Position numbers and translations under genes: made by a program. Below the pieces are notes generated by a model that worked only from the letters and a program-made list of their open reading frames with translations, ran no database searches and was not told the origin of the DNA. From contig JAODUO010000045.1 of the NCBI GenBank assembly GCA_025642075.2, forward strand, positions 405,001-469,000: a stretch of DNA of 64,000 nt, given 5' to 3'. The DNA is from Ridgeia piscesae (Eukaryota; Annelida; Polychaeta; Sabellida; Siboglinidae). Positions 10,094 through 56,124 of this stretch are shown here, piece after piece; position 1 is the first letter of the stretch, and the number at the start of each line of letters is the position of its first letter.

Positions 10094-12470
10094 ATAACAA
10101 AATTAAACATTCAGTTTGTTTATTGTTATAAAAGTTTTTTTTAAATAAATGTCACAATGTCTTTTTTTAATGTTGTATGGTTACACACATAAATAGTGTT
10201 GTCGCACCTTCTATTGCACTGTTCAGATGTTTTATGTATGAAATTAAGAAATTATAAGAGTAAACAAGTTTTTCGAAGTGTGGACTAACTACTATTTACA
10301 TAGACATAGTGCATTTACAAAGGAGCAAAAACATTGGCAATGGAAAAGGAATAGAAAAATCGAAACAGTAACTATATAAGACTGTCTGATGTTGATAAAG
10401 TATGAACATAATTGTCATTGTAGTAGTTGTGAGTTTGCATACACATTTCAGGTGAAACAGTGGCACAGTGCGCAACTGTGACAATGAGATGAGAACGAGT
10501 ATGTGACATTCCCATGTATAGCTTAAAATCCTGACCGGACGGGACAAATCTGACGTACTTCAGATTTGTCCCATCTGGTCAGCATTTTGGATTTAATCTA
10601 AAGCATTACTTTGATCCCACTAGCAAAATAGATGAAATAGACAAACATGGACTACCCTGGTAAGTGCAAATGTATATTAACTATTTATATTATAAAACAC
10701 CAATTTTAAAGTGCACAATTTTATTTGACGCCAGCTAAACGTGAATGGTACAGTACGTTGGAAGATACATCATCGACTGGAATATAAGCACTTCGCCCAT
10801 AACGGAAAATACAGACCTACAGAGTCTGAATATAGGTGGTCCTTATCAATACCAAAGAGGAATAAAATATTCCTACAAATATGCACTGTTATGTGACAAT
10901 ATCGTATTACAAATTGTGAACTCGCAATATAGATTGTGTACCTTAATTAATATACCAGTGCAATCAATATATACCAGGTATTAATTGAACTTCCATACAT
11001 GCCAATCATGTCTAAGAAATGTAAAACATGTACCAGCGTTCTGCATAAAATATATGACATTTATATCTGGATTACGAAAGACATTTGATGACAATTTTCA
11101 CAGAGAAAACATGCATGCATCACTGAGTCTCGATTGAATGACATAAAATAAAATCTAAGATAAGTTGACATTATATATACATTTTAAAAACTACAAAAAT
11201 ATTCTTTGTTGATTAAAACATCACAGTGTTGCACCAAGAACATTCAACAGTCATGTATTCATTGTTCACCAATGCTCTGCTATATCATAATTACCCTTCC
11301 ATAACATCCTAAGGTCATATGAATGGACAAAACTTATTTTAAAATTCGTTTTCAATAATAATCTATTTCACATAATTAACTACTGGGTACTAAAACATAA
11401 AAAAATTTAAGATAACACTATTGGAAAAATGTATGTCATCATAATTAGCAATTTGCATATATCACAATAAGTATCAACACAGTAACTAATCACAACTACC
11501 CCGGAGGTACTACCAAAACACCACAACTTTTCTGGATATAATATATTTGTGTGTGTGTGATTTAGTTATAGGCAAGTTATATTTTAAAAGTGCAATGACA
11601 AATACGTTAATTACATTAACGACGCAAGTTGTCACCATACGAGCAACCAACATCACTCAACGAAGACCTTGCAAAAAATCTGCAAAATGTTAAATTATAA
11701 TCATAGTTACCAGGGGTAATTATTACAATGAGTGTGTGATATTATTACACATAACGTTATCTTGATTACAGTTGCAGTTTAGTGTCATTCATATGTACAT
11801 GTCGAATAGAATGAAACATATCTTGAGGCTTCATTAAAATTTGTTCGTAGCAGTAGCCACAAAGCAATATGCCCATGTTCTAAATAATGAACATAAGTTA
11901 TATTCATTTATTCTGAAGAAAAAAACCTAAAATGTTATAGTTTTCTTATCCTGGAATAAAATGTACCCTTTCTCACCAGTCTGACTACAATTCTAGCATA
12001 TATTCTGTGATATGTGAATAAGTAAACATCCTGCTCTCTACTAACATATTTATATTATAATATTACACAGAAGACAATAAAATTTCATTTACTGTACACA
12101 CACATGTGACATGCTGTTAAAATGTGCAGTGCAAGTTTGACAAACATTTATAATAACTGCTAAATGCTTACTTGTCCCTTGAATACGACCTATAAATTTA
12201 GACCATGATGGTGATGTGTGCCTTTTGACCTGGTCAGTGCCTAATAAAACTATTACTTCCACCAAAAGCTACAGATAATTGTCCTGGTAATTCAGCAACA
12301 TATCTCTGCCCTGGACTGAAGAACACGTTAGAAAATGTTCACAGGATAACAACAGTGTCCTGAGGATTCAGTCTGTGTCCTCCAAAACCATTTGGTATCT
12401 TCATGAACACAAACACAGGCAAGAATCAACTTGAAGATCTTCACGAGCACGTGGCGTGACACCCTCGCTG
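10094..12470. other. Intergenic and 3' UTR of the SLC44A gene
   Basis: No coding region recognised. The part nearest 12470 must include the 3' UTR of the minus-strand transporter. A possible polyadenylation signal (AATAAA on the minus strand, TTTATT at 11907-11912 here) lies about 560 bp after the stop codon, but the true end cannot be fixed from sequence alone. Confidence 0.4.
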
Positions 12471-43562
<31,092 letters not shown>

Positions 43563-44811
43563 ATTGACTTGGATTCGACGCTCAGTCGCCGCGAAATGAC
43601 AGCCCCGCTATGTCAATTAATCCGCCACCTACAAATTCGATCAACCGTGCGCAGGTAGAGCAGTGAGGGACTCCGGTGTCCCCACGTGACCGCGTCGCTC
43701 GCTTTCATTGGACAATCACCTGGTGCGCGTGCCACGCCTCTACACGACGTTGTAACTTCCTCGTGTTGTTGATTATGTTGGTATAGGGCCACTGGCGCTA
43801 CGGTGTCAGGTAGATTAGTTTGTTGGTGGCGCGTTAATAAACGTGATGTAATACAACCACACACCCGGAAATTGGGTGCAGCTGCTAAGTGCATTAATAG
43901 ACGCAGCACGGGGCAAAATTACGATGTGACTCAACCTAATTTTATGTATGTATCCATGCTTGCCAAGGCATCACAAACAACACATGCCCAGTGTATAACA
44001 TCAATGAGTCATCATGTGCATGACGATGTTATCCAAAGCACTATTAAACTATTTTTAGATCCGATGGAGCACGACATTAAAGTTTTATAAAATAGCCTGC
44101 TTGTTTGCGTGACCATTAACTGAATAGTCGATTGATCTGGGTGGAGAAGTTTTCAGATTTAACAAGATTGCCATCTAGATAATTAATCCCACATGGCAAC
44201 TGGACAAGGAAGCCTTTGGCTAATATATATAGCAAGGATCCAACGTGGTCATATAGGGCTACACCGCCCTTTCGACCGAGACAGTAACTGTGATTTTCCA
44301 TTGTATATTCAAGACTTAAAAAACTTTATGTCCGTTTATATAATTAAACGAATTTAAAAGCAGAAATTACTGTCTTTAGATACACGTTGAAATGACCGCA
44401 AAATTGGTACATCACAAAAACTTGGTTAAAAATGAGTCGTTGTGCGTTGGACAACAAAATAAATAGCTGAAAATATACATAAAAAATATAGATGGGGAGA
44501 AACTACACATAGATAAGGGAAAAAATGAACACAAAGAGACTGCGTTCCTCAGATCGATACATCTAAAAAGAGAACACAAGCCAGGGTGAATAATGGAGAC
44601 ATGTGGCAGGTATGATAAGGGACAGGCACATAATTGTTTATCGTCTAATGTGAGGTAGTACTGTATGGTCTTTACTAAGGCAATTATGCATTTGATAGGC
44701 ATTTTTATACAACAAGGCAATTTGAACACAATGGCGCTATTCTGCGTCAAAACAAGTGACGAAAGACTGGTGGCGTCACCTTACGGAATATAAGGTTAAT
44801 CCAATGTAATA

Positions 44812-44875
44812 GCCGGCAGATGGCGACACTAGTAAGCGTATTATTAGTACTAGCCGATAGATGGCAACGTTGGTA
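44812..44875 (+). promoter_or_regulatory. Two CTCF-like motifs in tandem
   Basis: GCCGGCAGATGGCGACACTAG and, about 35 bp on, AGCCGATAGATGGCAACGTTGG share GCCGrYAGATGGCrACrYT. The AGATGGCG core resembles known animal CTCF sites. Position between two divergent genes fits an insulator role, by inference. Confidence 0.35.
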
Positions 44876-44949
44876 GAGACTCTTGATTTCCGGGGTGTAC
44901 ACTTGCTCGTCTTGCTTGAGTATCGGTATAAATCATAAAGTCAAGGTGA

Positions 44950-45149
44950 AGATGATTGTTCTCTGAGTGACATGATGTAACTGAATGTGTCATGGTTGAC
45001 AATCACTTTGAGAATGGTTCCGTTCCTACAGACATAGCCGATATCCGGGAAGGAGTCAATGACTTCGTTTAGCCGTTCTACACGTTCTCAGTCGTACTCC
45101 TAACTCCACTGGGCTGTGCCTAGGAGACGGAGCTGAATTGAATGCGACG
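44950..45149 (+). ncRNA. Candidate non-coding first exon (plus strand), donor at 45149
   Basis: A strong 5' splice site GCGACG|gtaagt follows a CpG-containing, stop-rich segment. It could be the 5' UTR exon of the SAM-domain gene whose coding starts at 60850. The exon start is unknown and no reading frame is open. Confidence 0.3.
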
Positions 45150-46335
45150 GTAAGTTGTCCTACTTTACGTAACGCTGTTTGTCTTTAGAAGCGTACTCGC
45201 GACAAGTCACAAGGTGGTAGTTTGAACACACGCCGGCCCGTGAACAGGGCAGCGGTGTTAGCAAAACAATCGATTGCTGTCGTTAGCTTACGAGTCGATT
45301 GCGTTGACTTTGTTGCGTCGACGATGCCACTTGAGACAGTTGTAGTGAGTAAATTGACAGTGCAACCTACGGGGGGTGTATATTAGACGAAAGGTGATTG
45401 CGATCTTAAGCGCGAATATAAAGGCTATAGCAAATTCCAAGCAAATTATAAGGACGTAGGGTAAATCTGCTTGATTGTATACTCTTCGTGTTCCTTTTTT
45501 AGGTGCACATAACATCTGAATTCTAACCTTGATTCTTGGGCTTGGCATACCAAATATTAATAAGGCTATTAATAAAGACAAAGATTGTCTTTATTGTGTT
45601 TTTTACACAAGCCAAATTGTTTTTTGGTGCACAGTTTTGTTATAGACTGAAAGCTTTAGAACATCTTGTTTAGAGAATAGGGTACACATGTCATGGATAT
45701 GTGTACACATCATATGTAACCAGTAGTCTGATAAAATCTGGTTAAATTATTAAAAGGCATATACCGTATAACTTATAATTTGTTACAGTTAAAATTAATG
45801 TGTTTATTGTAATGAATATTTTCAGTGGTGCATAGGTTGTATATTGTGCATCACTCCAAAAGCTTGACTTTGTAATATTAATGCCTCAGCATCAACTGCA
45901 TGTTAAAGGCACTAACATGAAACAGCATTCTTGTTAGTCAGTAGTCAATTATATCACATGTCGCTGATAGTAATGTTTTAAATTTTACAACAGCTGTAGA
46001 ACTTTATGTTAATTAGAAAAGTACATTCATTATTAATTATGTTTTTAATTTGACTGGATGATGGTCTACCCGGAGGTACTTAAAATATAGATTTACTGAA
46101 TAATTTATTTCTACAACATAAAATATATAGCACAGAAATGTTGTGTTTTAATGGTCAACGTTCACCAGAATGTTCTGATAATTATTAACAATGAAAACTA
46201 CAGTTTATTAGAGTCAATGTCAAAACGTCAAGAGTTTGTTTATAATGAATCAACCATAACGTTTGTCAAAAGCACAGTTCAGGTGGCAGTTCAATCAGTA
46301 ATAATTACGTAGCATGTGGCTGGTGTGTATCTGTT
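45150..46335. other. No gene recognised
   Basis: AT-rich; a short minus frame of 97 residues (45288-45581) shows no domain. Would be intron 1 of the SAM-domain gene if its first exon is at 45 kb. Confidence 0.4.
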
Positions 46336-48031
46336 TGACAATACTCAGTACCACCCACTCTGAGAGGTGTTATCAGCCTGACGTTTGCCTTCTGACACAA
46401 GCACATTGCTGGTGTGTAGTACTGTACTGGTGTGTACTGTGTCACATGTAGTGCAAAGCAACTGTTGGGTGTTGTGGTCTTACCAAACCATCCTGCACAA
46501 GTCACCACATGGTGCATTTCTGGAGACCAGTCGGCATTGTACTTGTCACCGTTGAACAGTAACGTGTTAAATAATGATGGTATATTTGCAGTCTGCACTA
46601 GAAATATTTCCAGGTATTAATAAGTACACTGAGTACGTTGTATCATAATGTCAAAAGTATATTTATGATATTCATGACTTACTCAATCTACTGTTGTTGT
46701 GTCAGAAAAGAGAGAGAGAGGGGGAGGGAGAGGGGGAGAGAGAGAGCCTTTGATGTTGTCATTAAAATAACTGTTTGACACATCAGGATCTTTCTACTTC
46801 CTAACTTCTTGCCATTAACAAAGTGACAGAGTTGTCTTGACCAGAATGCCAGGGTCACCAAATTATCATGATCAAGATGAATGACACTGAATTTGTGTCA
46901 CAGAACATGTCACTGATCTGTCCTCATGCTTGGCATTCCTGTTCATGCAGTACAGTTACTGAATTCTTAACAGAAATCCATCACAGAAACAGTCTGAAAC
47001 TGATATGGACATGTAACAAACTATTCTGTCACTGGAATGTCCAACCACTACATTATGTATAGACTAACATTCAGTCAATGGAATGATTTGTTGCACAGTT
47101 GTTCTGTGATCAACTGAATTATCATGTGCTGGTTGAACACAAACCCATGTGGCTGTGTTGTCTGCCTGTAGTGACCTGTGCACTACACAGTGTTGACCTC
47201 AGGAGGGGTGACGTACAAGAAGTAACAAGCCAACACTATATTTGTCATCCTGTGTCAGTAGACAAGGTTCAACGCCATTGAGTCAGGTGGTTCATTTGTC
47301 AAAGTTCATTTGTCAAAGTTAATTTTTTCCAAACAGACAGATCAGGACAGATCAGTGACATGTTCTGTGACACAAATAGGGTCATGAAGTTCAGCAACAG
47401 GACAATCCAGTGACAGCACAGTTTGGTGACACTTTACTGACTATAGCTCTGTGGCACAACAATTCAGTGTCATTCATCTTGATCATGATAATTTGGTGAC
47501 CCTGGCATTCTGGTCAAGACAACTCTGTCACTTTGTTAATGGCAAGAAGTTAGGAAGTAGAAAGATCCTGATGTGTCAAACAGTTATTTTATGACAACAT
47601 CAAAGTCTCACTCTCTCTCTCCCCCTCTCCCTCCCCCCTCTCTCTCTCTCTCTCTCTCTTCTGACACAACAACAGTAGATTGAGTAAGTCATACATGAAT
47701 ATCATAAATATACTTTTGACATTATGATACAACGTACTCAGTGTACTTATTAATACCTGGTAATATTTCTAGCGCTGACTGCAAATATACCATCATTATT
47801 TAACACGTTACTGTTCAACGGTGACAAGTACAATGCCGGCTGGTCTCCAGAAATGCACAATGTGGTGATTTGTGCAGGGTGGTTTGGTAAGACCACAACA
47901 CCCAACAGTTGCTTTGCACTACATGTTACACAGTACACACTTGTACAGTACTACACACCAGCAATGTGCTTGTGTCAGAAGGCAAACGTCAGGCTGATAA
48001 CACCTCTCAGAGTGGGTGGTACTGAGTATTG
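46336..48031. repeat. Large inverted repeat (589- and 688-bp arms, 419-bp spacer)
   Basis: 46336-46924 is repeated in reverse complement at 47344-48031. The arms share long near-identical runs and mirror GA/CT-rich tracts (46709-46746 and 47607-47659). The right arm holds about 85 bp, near 47379-47465, that the left lacks. Outer ends begin ACAATACTCAGTACCACCCA. Matching short open frames (97 residues minus, 64 plus) contain CAGWFGKTTTPNSCFALHVT but no known domain. Fold-back element or inverted duplication; no certain target duplication found. Confidence 0.88.
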
Positions 48032-51000
48032 TGCAGCATGTATGTAGTAGTAGGGTATGACTCGTTATTTTTAATAATATATATTATGATATATATATAT
48101 ATGTTATATATTTTATATATGTGTGTGTGCATGTGTGCGTGATATGTGCAAACCTGTGGCAATGCTGGAAATGTGTCTCAATAGAAACCACCTGTAGATA
48201 TTTCTCCCTTGGCAGGAGATAAGGCAGGGTTAATTGAGGATCTCCAAGGGAAGTGAACAGTTGAGTGTGTTGGACATTAGTGCTTTTAGGGCATAGCTAG
48301 GCACTATAGTTGATGGGAATATGAGAGGTAGTCACTGAAAGGTATACTGAGAGACAGTTGTCGATAATTAGGGCAGGGTAACTGAAAGAAATGGTTTTGC
48401 TCCAGCTTGCATGGGCTTAGGGTGTGACTGAGGTGTCACAATTGGGCTTGACTAGCGTGGCTAGGGAATAATAAAATATGATGTACACTGAATGTAATAA
48501 AGGATAGGACTGTATAGGTAATACAACTTATACAAGTTTATAAGGTTTATAAGTTTGTGTCATTATTTACATTTGGTATAACCCATTGTCGTAGTGTGAG
48601 CAAGCAAGGGGGAACTACTTCGGGCGTGGGAAGAGAGAATGGGCTCATTGGCAATGGACTAGTCGTGTCACCCAACTAAAAAACACCAGGTCACCATCAA
48701 AGTGACATGCATTGGCTACTGCTTCAGATAGGTTTTTAGGTCGGTGACCTACTTACAGTATTAACCCTTTGTTTATCATGGCAGCATTGGTTAGTGTTTA
48801 CTTTGGACTTGTTTGACATGTCCGTGTGAGATACTTTGCCTGAAGTGAACCTTAATCTGGGAACATTGGGTTCAGGGTCTCCCCTTGCAGGTGGGATAGC
48901 CTGGAGCTTCCTAAAGGTTTCCAGATGATCAGCTCGTAGTTGTACATTTGTACTTAAGTAACTCAGGGTATATCTCTCTCAGTATTTACATACACTGTAT
49001 ATGGTTTACTCAATGCCATAGGTGGCATCAACATACCAGCAGTAGTCGGTTTAGTATATGTACTGAGCTTGGATTTTCTGAGCATATTGACACCATAGAA
49101 GTAACTAGTTAATTATTATTACTTTGATGTGTCACCTGTTCTGTGAATGCAAATTCAGTGTGAATGCTGTTTGGACGTAGACATCATTGTGAGGATTTAG
49201 AACTAAATACTGCCCTGTTTATAAAGTAATATAAATAAATGTATTATGTGAATTTCACTCAGTTAATTAGTAAATTAATGTGTGTATTCCATTTTTTTAT
49301 TTAACTTATGTGGATCCACTGAGAGTGATATAACTGTAACTGGTATAACTATGCTTCTTTTTCTTACCAAAGTATGGTCAATATTTGCCTTTGTCCATAA
49401 CTTGAACACTCATACAGCAATGTAAAAAATGGCTGCTTTCTAGGTGGGCCACTGACCCTGTTAGCAAAGATCCTAGTAACATGAGGTAAACCAGAGGCAT
49501 ATTAGATAACAGAGCCACCTTGGTAATGTAATCTGGCTTGACGGAATGCCATAGTGCCTTGAGAACAGAGCAGTTGTATTAAAAAAACATCGAAACCCCT
49601 CATAATTAAGGTCAAATGTTTGTTTGATAAGAGTTCCTTTTTTGCAGACATTTGCATGCGCACTGCACACACACAGTATGTCTTATGTATGTTTTCGACA
49701 GACTTTCTGTAACAAACAGGTCACCTGCAGTTGTCAATTACTTGTCAGGAATACCACTGCCTGGTCCTGTCCACACCCAACAAGGCTGTGTTCTGCGTTG
49801 AAGAAGAAGAATTCTGTTTTATTTGACCAGTATTTCAAACAATGCATACGCTATATCCATGTCAAATAACTCAGAAACAATACAAATAAAAAAATCACAG
49901 CAAACATGGTAATAATGTATAATAACTAACAATACACCGTACGGTCAGGAGACTCCTCTAAGACCATGCTAGTTACTATCAAGGAGCCACCATTCAAAAT
50001 TATTTCATCATCTAAAACAAATTCTGACAGAGAGAGAGAACATAATTAAAAGATGCATGTGTACAGCTGACATGGTTATAGTATCACAGGCACTGCTTAA
50101 ATATACATACAGCATAAAGTTGATAGGTGGTTTTTTATTCTTAATTTTGCATACAACCTGTACATACATAACAGTTTTGTATACGACATGCTACTTGATA
50201 ATTTTATAAGAAATACAGTTTAACATACTTGGCAAATCCCTGTGTACTATGTGAGATAAGTTTTTCTTTAACTATTTCGAAAGGTGTGCATTTCACAAAG
50301 ATATATGTGCCAAACTAAGTTAATTTCTTACAACATAACCATATCTTGAAGCCATGGAAAAATATATTCCATATCTTGGACATTTATGTATCACAAGATT
50401 CTTCAAAATGCAATGTCGGAGATAATTTTTTTAATTAGATTAGATTCCATTTATTTGTCCCATACTCCTTATCACATTCACAGAATCAGTTGCCCTGAAA
50501 TAATTAGTTGATCTCATTAGCAATCATTTATTATCCAGTTGTACTAACTAGATATGCTCAAAAAAAGAACTAAAACAATTAAGGGTAATTAACTAATTAT
50601 GACTGATAGATTGACATACTTTACAGTTAGGATAGGATGAAAGATTATAAAATTTTAAGTAATGGTGCTACCGGGACATTTCTTCATTTGGATACTTGCC
50701 AATATGCAATAATTACTTGTCACATATTTGGGAAGATCTGTTGCCAATTGACATGAATTTTGCATCTTGATTGAAATACAATTTTTCACCCATCATTAAC
50801 TCATTTTATGAAAATAATTACTTTATAAATTTGTACCATAATATGATAGCTAGCTAGCTAGAAAAATTTTATTAATCCAAATTTAATTAAATATATAACA
50901 ACAGTTTGGTGAGTCACTGATACATCTCACTTGCACTCAAATACCAATGCAGCTGTGCACAACTAAGCCAGAATTTCTTAGGAAATATTGTTCATAGGTT

Positions 51001-52130
51001 AATATTTGTTGTGTTTACAGCAAGAATGTATTGTGGCAGAGTTTCGTCAACAAACTATATTTTCTGAATTAATAAAAATAATACCAAATTATATTATCAA
51101 TATATAATCGCTTACGTTTGTATTTAGAATATTTTAATATATGAATAAATTACGTTATGACTATTAAATCTTTATTTCCTGTAAATTGTTTTCTAAGCCA
51201 AAGTTAAGAGCCTAAGACTTTATTTCCAACTTTTCAAGACTTTTCCTATGACTTTGTTCTGCCTACGGATCTAACAGCTGCTGGTGTAGCCCAGCAATAG
51301 TTCACCCGACAGACTGAGGTGGGGATTCATCAGTCACTCAATCCTGGTGACTGTGGTTCTAGTTCTATATGGTTCACTGCTGTCGTTGTCAGTCAAGGTG
51401 TTGTAGGGTACAAGCTAGACAGCGCAGGCTATTTTCTGGACAACAGCAAGGTGGGCCAGATTTGGAATATTGCTGTACCTGTGTGTTCTAAGTAACTATG
51501 AATGTTGGTTCTAGGTAACTGTGACTGTTTTGTCAGTGTAGTTGAACTGTTGTTTATGAGTACATGTAGATGTAGTTTTATTTATTGATTTTCCATGATA
51601 TTTATTTTAGCAAATATTTAGCTGAAATTTGTATTAATCAAAGACCAAGTACCCCGGGTAGTTCAATTGCATATTTGAATTGGTCCCAACTTAGGATTGA
51701 ATTTTCCCCGAAGATGGACTGCATTTGAGCTTTGTAGTTATTATTTTGGCATTCTGCATTGACCAAGGTGAAACACTTATGTAGGTTAATTAATGTCTTC
51801 AAAATGTCCAGCAGTAACAAGGGATGCAAAAGAAATTGTTTGATAATCAAAATACTAGAAAATGTGTAGAAATGCATTTGAATCATTCCATGTTTGACTG
51901 ACAGACATTCTGTTGCAACAATGCTGCAGTAGCCTTCTTCAGAAGGTATTTCTCATTATAGTTGACCTGATTTCATAACAGCAACGTTATGTTGTTTATG
52001 GTAACTTCTCATACTACCAAACAGTAGTTTTTAAATGAAGAAATCCTTGACAAATACATAGTAACTATATTTCTTTTTTTACATATTTTTTTGAAATGTT
52101 ATAGTGACAGATTATCTGTTGATATAATGA
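48032..52130. other. Long stretch without recognisable gene
   Basis: AT-rich non-coding DNA with a short TA/GT tract at 48079-48130. Frames of up to 82 residues occur but show no domain. I see nothing conserved. Confidence 0.5.
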
Positions 52131-52134
52131 TATA

Positions 52135-52582
52135 TTCTGACACTGACTCTCTCTGACACTAACTCTGTTGGACAGTGACTCTCTCGGACAATGACTCTGT
52201 CTGACACTGACTCTGTCTGACACTGACTCTGTCTGACACTGACTCTCTCTCCCTGACACTGACTCTCTCTCTCTGACACTGACTCTGTCTGACACTGACT
52301 CTGTCTGACATTGACTCTGTCTGACATTGACTCTGTCTGACTCTGATTGACACTGACTCTGTCTGACACTGACTGTGTCTGACACTGATTCTGTCTGACA
52401 CTGATTCTGTCTGACACTGACTCTGTCTGACACTGACTCTGACACTGACTCTGACACTGACTCTGACACTGACACTGACTCTGACACTGACTCTGTCTGA
52501 CACTGACTCTGTCTGACACTGACTCTGTCTGACACTGACTCTGTCTGACACTGACTCTGTCTGACACTGACTCTGTCTGACA
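52135..52582. repeat. 16-bp minisatellite with higher-order variants
   Basis: Core unit GACACTGACTCTGTCT with variants (GACATTGACTCTGTCT, CTCTCTCT expansions, and a 10- to 12-bp shortened form GACACTGACTCT in the middle). Open frames here, all minus-strand SVSDRVSVRQSQ-type, are artefacts of the repeat. Confidence 0.97.
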
Positions 52583-54600
<2,018 letters not shown>

Positions 54601-54609
54601 GCGGGAGCC

Positions 54610-54617
54610 TATATAAG
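54610..54617 (+). promoter_or_regulatory. TATA box candidate
   Basis: TATATAAG in a GC-flanked setting (GGAGCC before, GCAG after), a textbook TATA context, about 200-250 bp before two splice donors. Confidence 0.4.
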
Positions 54618-54639
54618 GCAGATATCAGTATCAAATCTG

Positions 54640-54863
54640 ATATTTTGGTGCCACTGCGATGTAGCCCTCTAGTTGTCTATGATCTGTAAATGTGTGCACT
54701 GGAAGTGGAAGGCTGATTTGTGGTGCTGTGAAGCATTAGTTCATATTAGTTCATATTTTGCTGTTCCATTTTGTCTCTGATATGTAGATCAGTGATAAAG
54801 ACAAGTTATCAGCACAGAAAAGTAAGTTTGGAATTTTATATTATTAGTTGTCAGCACTGAACG
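54640..54863 (+). ncRNA. Candidate TATA-driven non-coding exon with duplicated donors
   Basis: Two 5' splice sites, AGAAAA|gtaagttt (exon end 54821) and AACG|gtaagttt (exon end 54863), sit in a tandemly duplicated segment (GTTATCAGCACAGAA and GTTGTCAGCACTGAA). Could be an alternative leader exon of the SAM-domain gene. Start estimated from the TATA box. Confidence 0.3.
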
Positions 54864-55477
54864 GTAAGTTTTCATCCTATATTATGAGCATATGGCTGGG
54901 TCCAGTGAAAGTCATAAGTTTACACAGTCGGTCATTGTCTTTATTGACATAGTTAAGTGCAAATATGTACCATCTGGACTCTGGATAGTGCTTGTGTAAC
55001 CTTAGAGAAAGAAGTGTGACTCACAGGCTGATGAAGTAGTATACTGTCATGAATATGATATCATATGGCCTGAATTCTGGTCCGAAGCTATTTTTAACTT
55101 CGGCCTTCAGGTGTGTGTGGTAACTAGGGTCTCAGATGGGTTTAGGAAAAAATCAGTGACACACATTACATATATTTGTTTAATTTTGTTAGCTGTCAAC
55201 AGATAAAGATTGATTGCATCAACTAATTAGGATCAAATTGATATAATTAGGCGTCAAAATTGTAAAACCCAAGTTGCATATGAAAGAGAAGTGCACAAAT
55301 GTGTGAAATCTATATTTCTCTATCTATCTATGTCCCATAGCTTGAAGGTCGTAGGGGCAGCAGAATGGTTGATCTTGACACGCAGATTTTCCACACTTCT
55401 GTCCTCAGCTGTTCTAATAAGTTGATTGAAGCTGAGCCTGTCCGTGGTCATTCTCTCTTCCTTGACCCATCAGTTCC

Positions 55478-55485
55478 TCCTTGCA
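55478..55485. repeat. Target-site duplication, left copy
   Basis: TCCTTGCA, repeated at 55784-55791. Confidence 0.8.
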
Positions 55486-55783
55486 CATAGTTTTATGTAG
55501 AGACCCGTCCACCCGTCATTTGGACAGGTAAAAACGAATATGGACGGGTAGAAATATGGGTGGACGGGTAAAAAAATGAAGGAGCAAAAAAAGGTCTTCC
55601 AAAACCATAGATATTGTTAGTTATGCCTTGAAAGTGAGTGAAAATGGTGTCACATGTGTGTTTGTAGTCCATTTCAGGTCATCAGACACATTTAAAAGTT
55701 TGTAAACTGGCTTAACAGTTCACATCCACGTGTCCACCAAAACATGTGTGACTGGCTATAATTTTATCCCGCATAAAGCCCTG
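55486..55783. mobile_element. hAT-type MITE, 298 bp
   Basis: Left end CATAGTTTTATGTAGA and right end (other strand) CAGGGCTTTATGCGGG form a 16-bp imperfect inverted repeat whose differences are nearly all transitions. It is flanked by the exact 8-bp duplication TCCTTGCA. No coding capacity. Internal CCCGTCCACCC repeats. A second, inverted, rearranged copy lies at 37594. Confidence 0.82.
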
Positions 55784-55791
55784 TCCTTGCA
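55784..55791. repeat. Target-site duplication, right copy
   Basis: TCCTTGCA, identical to 55478-55485. Confidence 0.8.
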
Positions 55792-56124
55792 TGAGGGTGT
55801 TTGTCAAGCTCCCCCAATACCATGTTCACATTAGCAAATTTAATCCGGTGCGACACTGGTTCGCTCCCGTTGAGCATTCACACTATAAAATCTAAACCAG
55901 ATCAGTGAGTTAAACAGGATTAAACTAATCCACCTCCTGGAGGAGGTTTGGAACCAGATTAGTTTTGAACCAGTTTAAATTGCTAGTATGGACCCAAAGG
56001 GAATTAGTCGCACTAACTTTGACCTAATTAACGCCACATGTTGAGGCCGGCAATCGTTGCCACCTACTGAATTGTGATTTTTATTTACATTGGCTGCTTA
56101 GAAATCGAGTGTTGAAAATCTAAA

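Noticed and set aside
46305..48047. Paired short genes with CAGWFGKTTT motifs
   Set aside because: The same sequence in both arms of the inverted repeat; short, without a known domain or splice support. Kept as a note under the inverted repeat.
51250..51420. Possible tRNA-derived SINE (GGTGTAGCCCAGCAATAG..)
   Set aside because: No credible A and B boxes or cloverleaf could be drawn.
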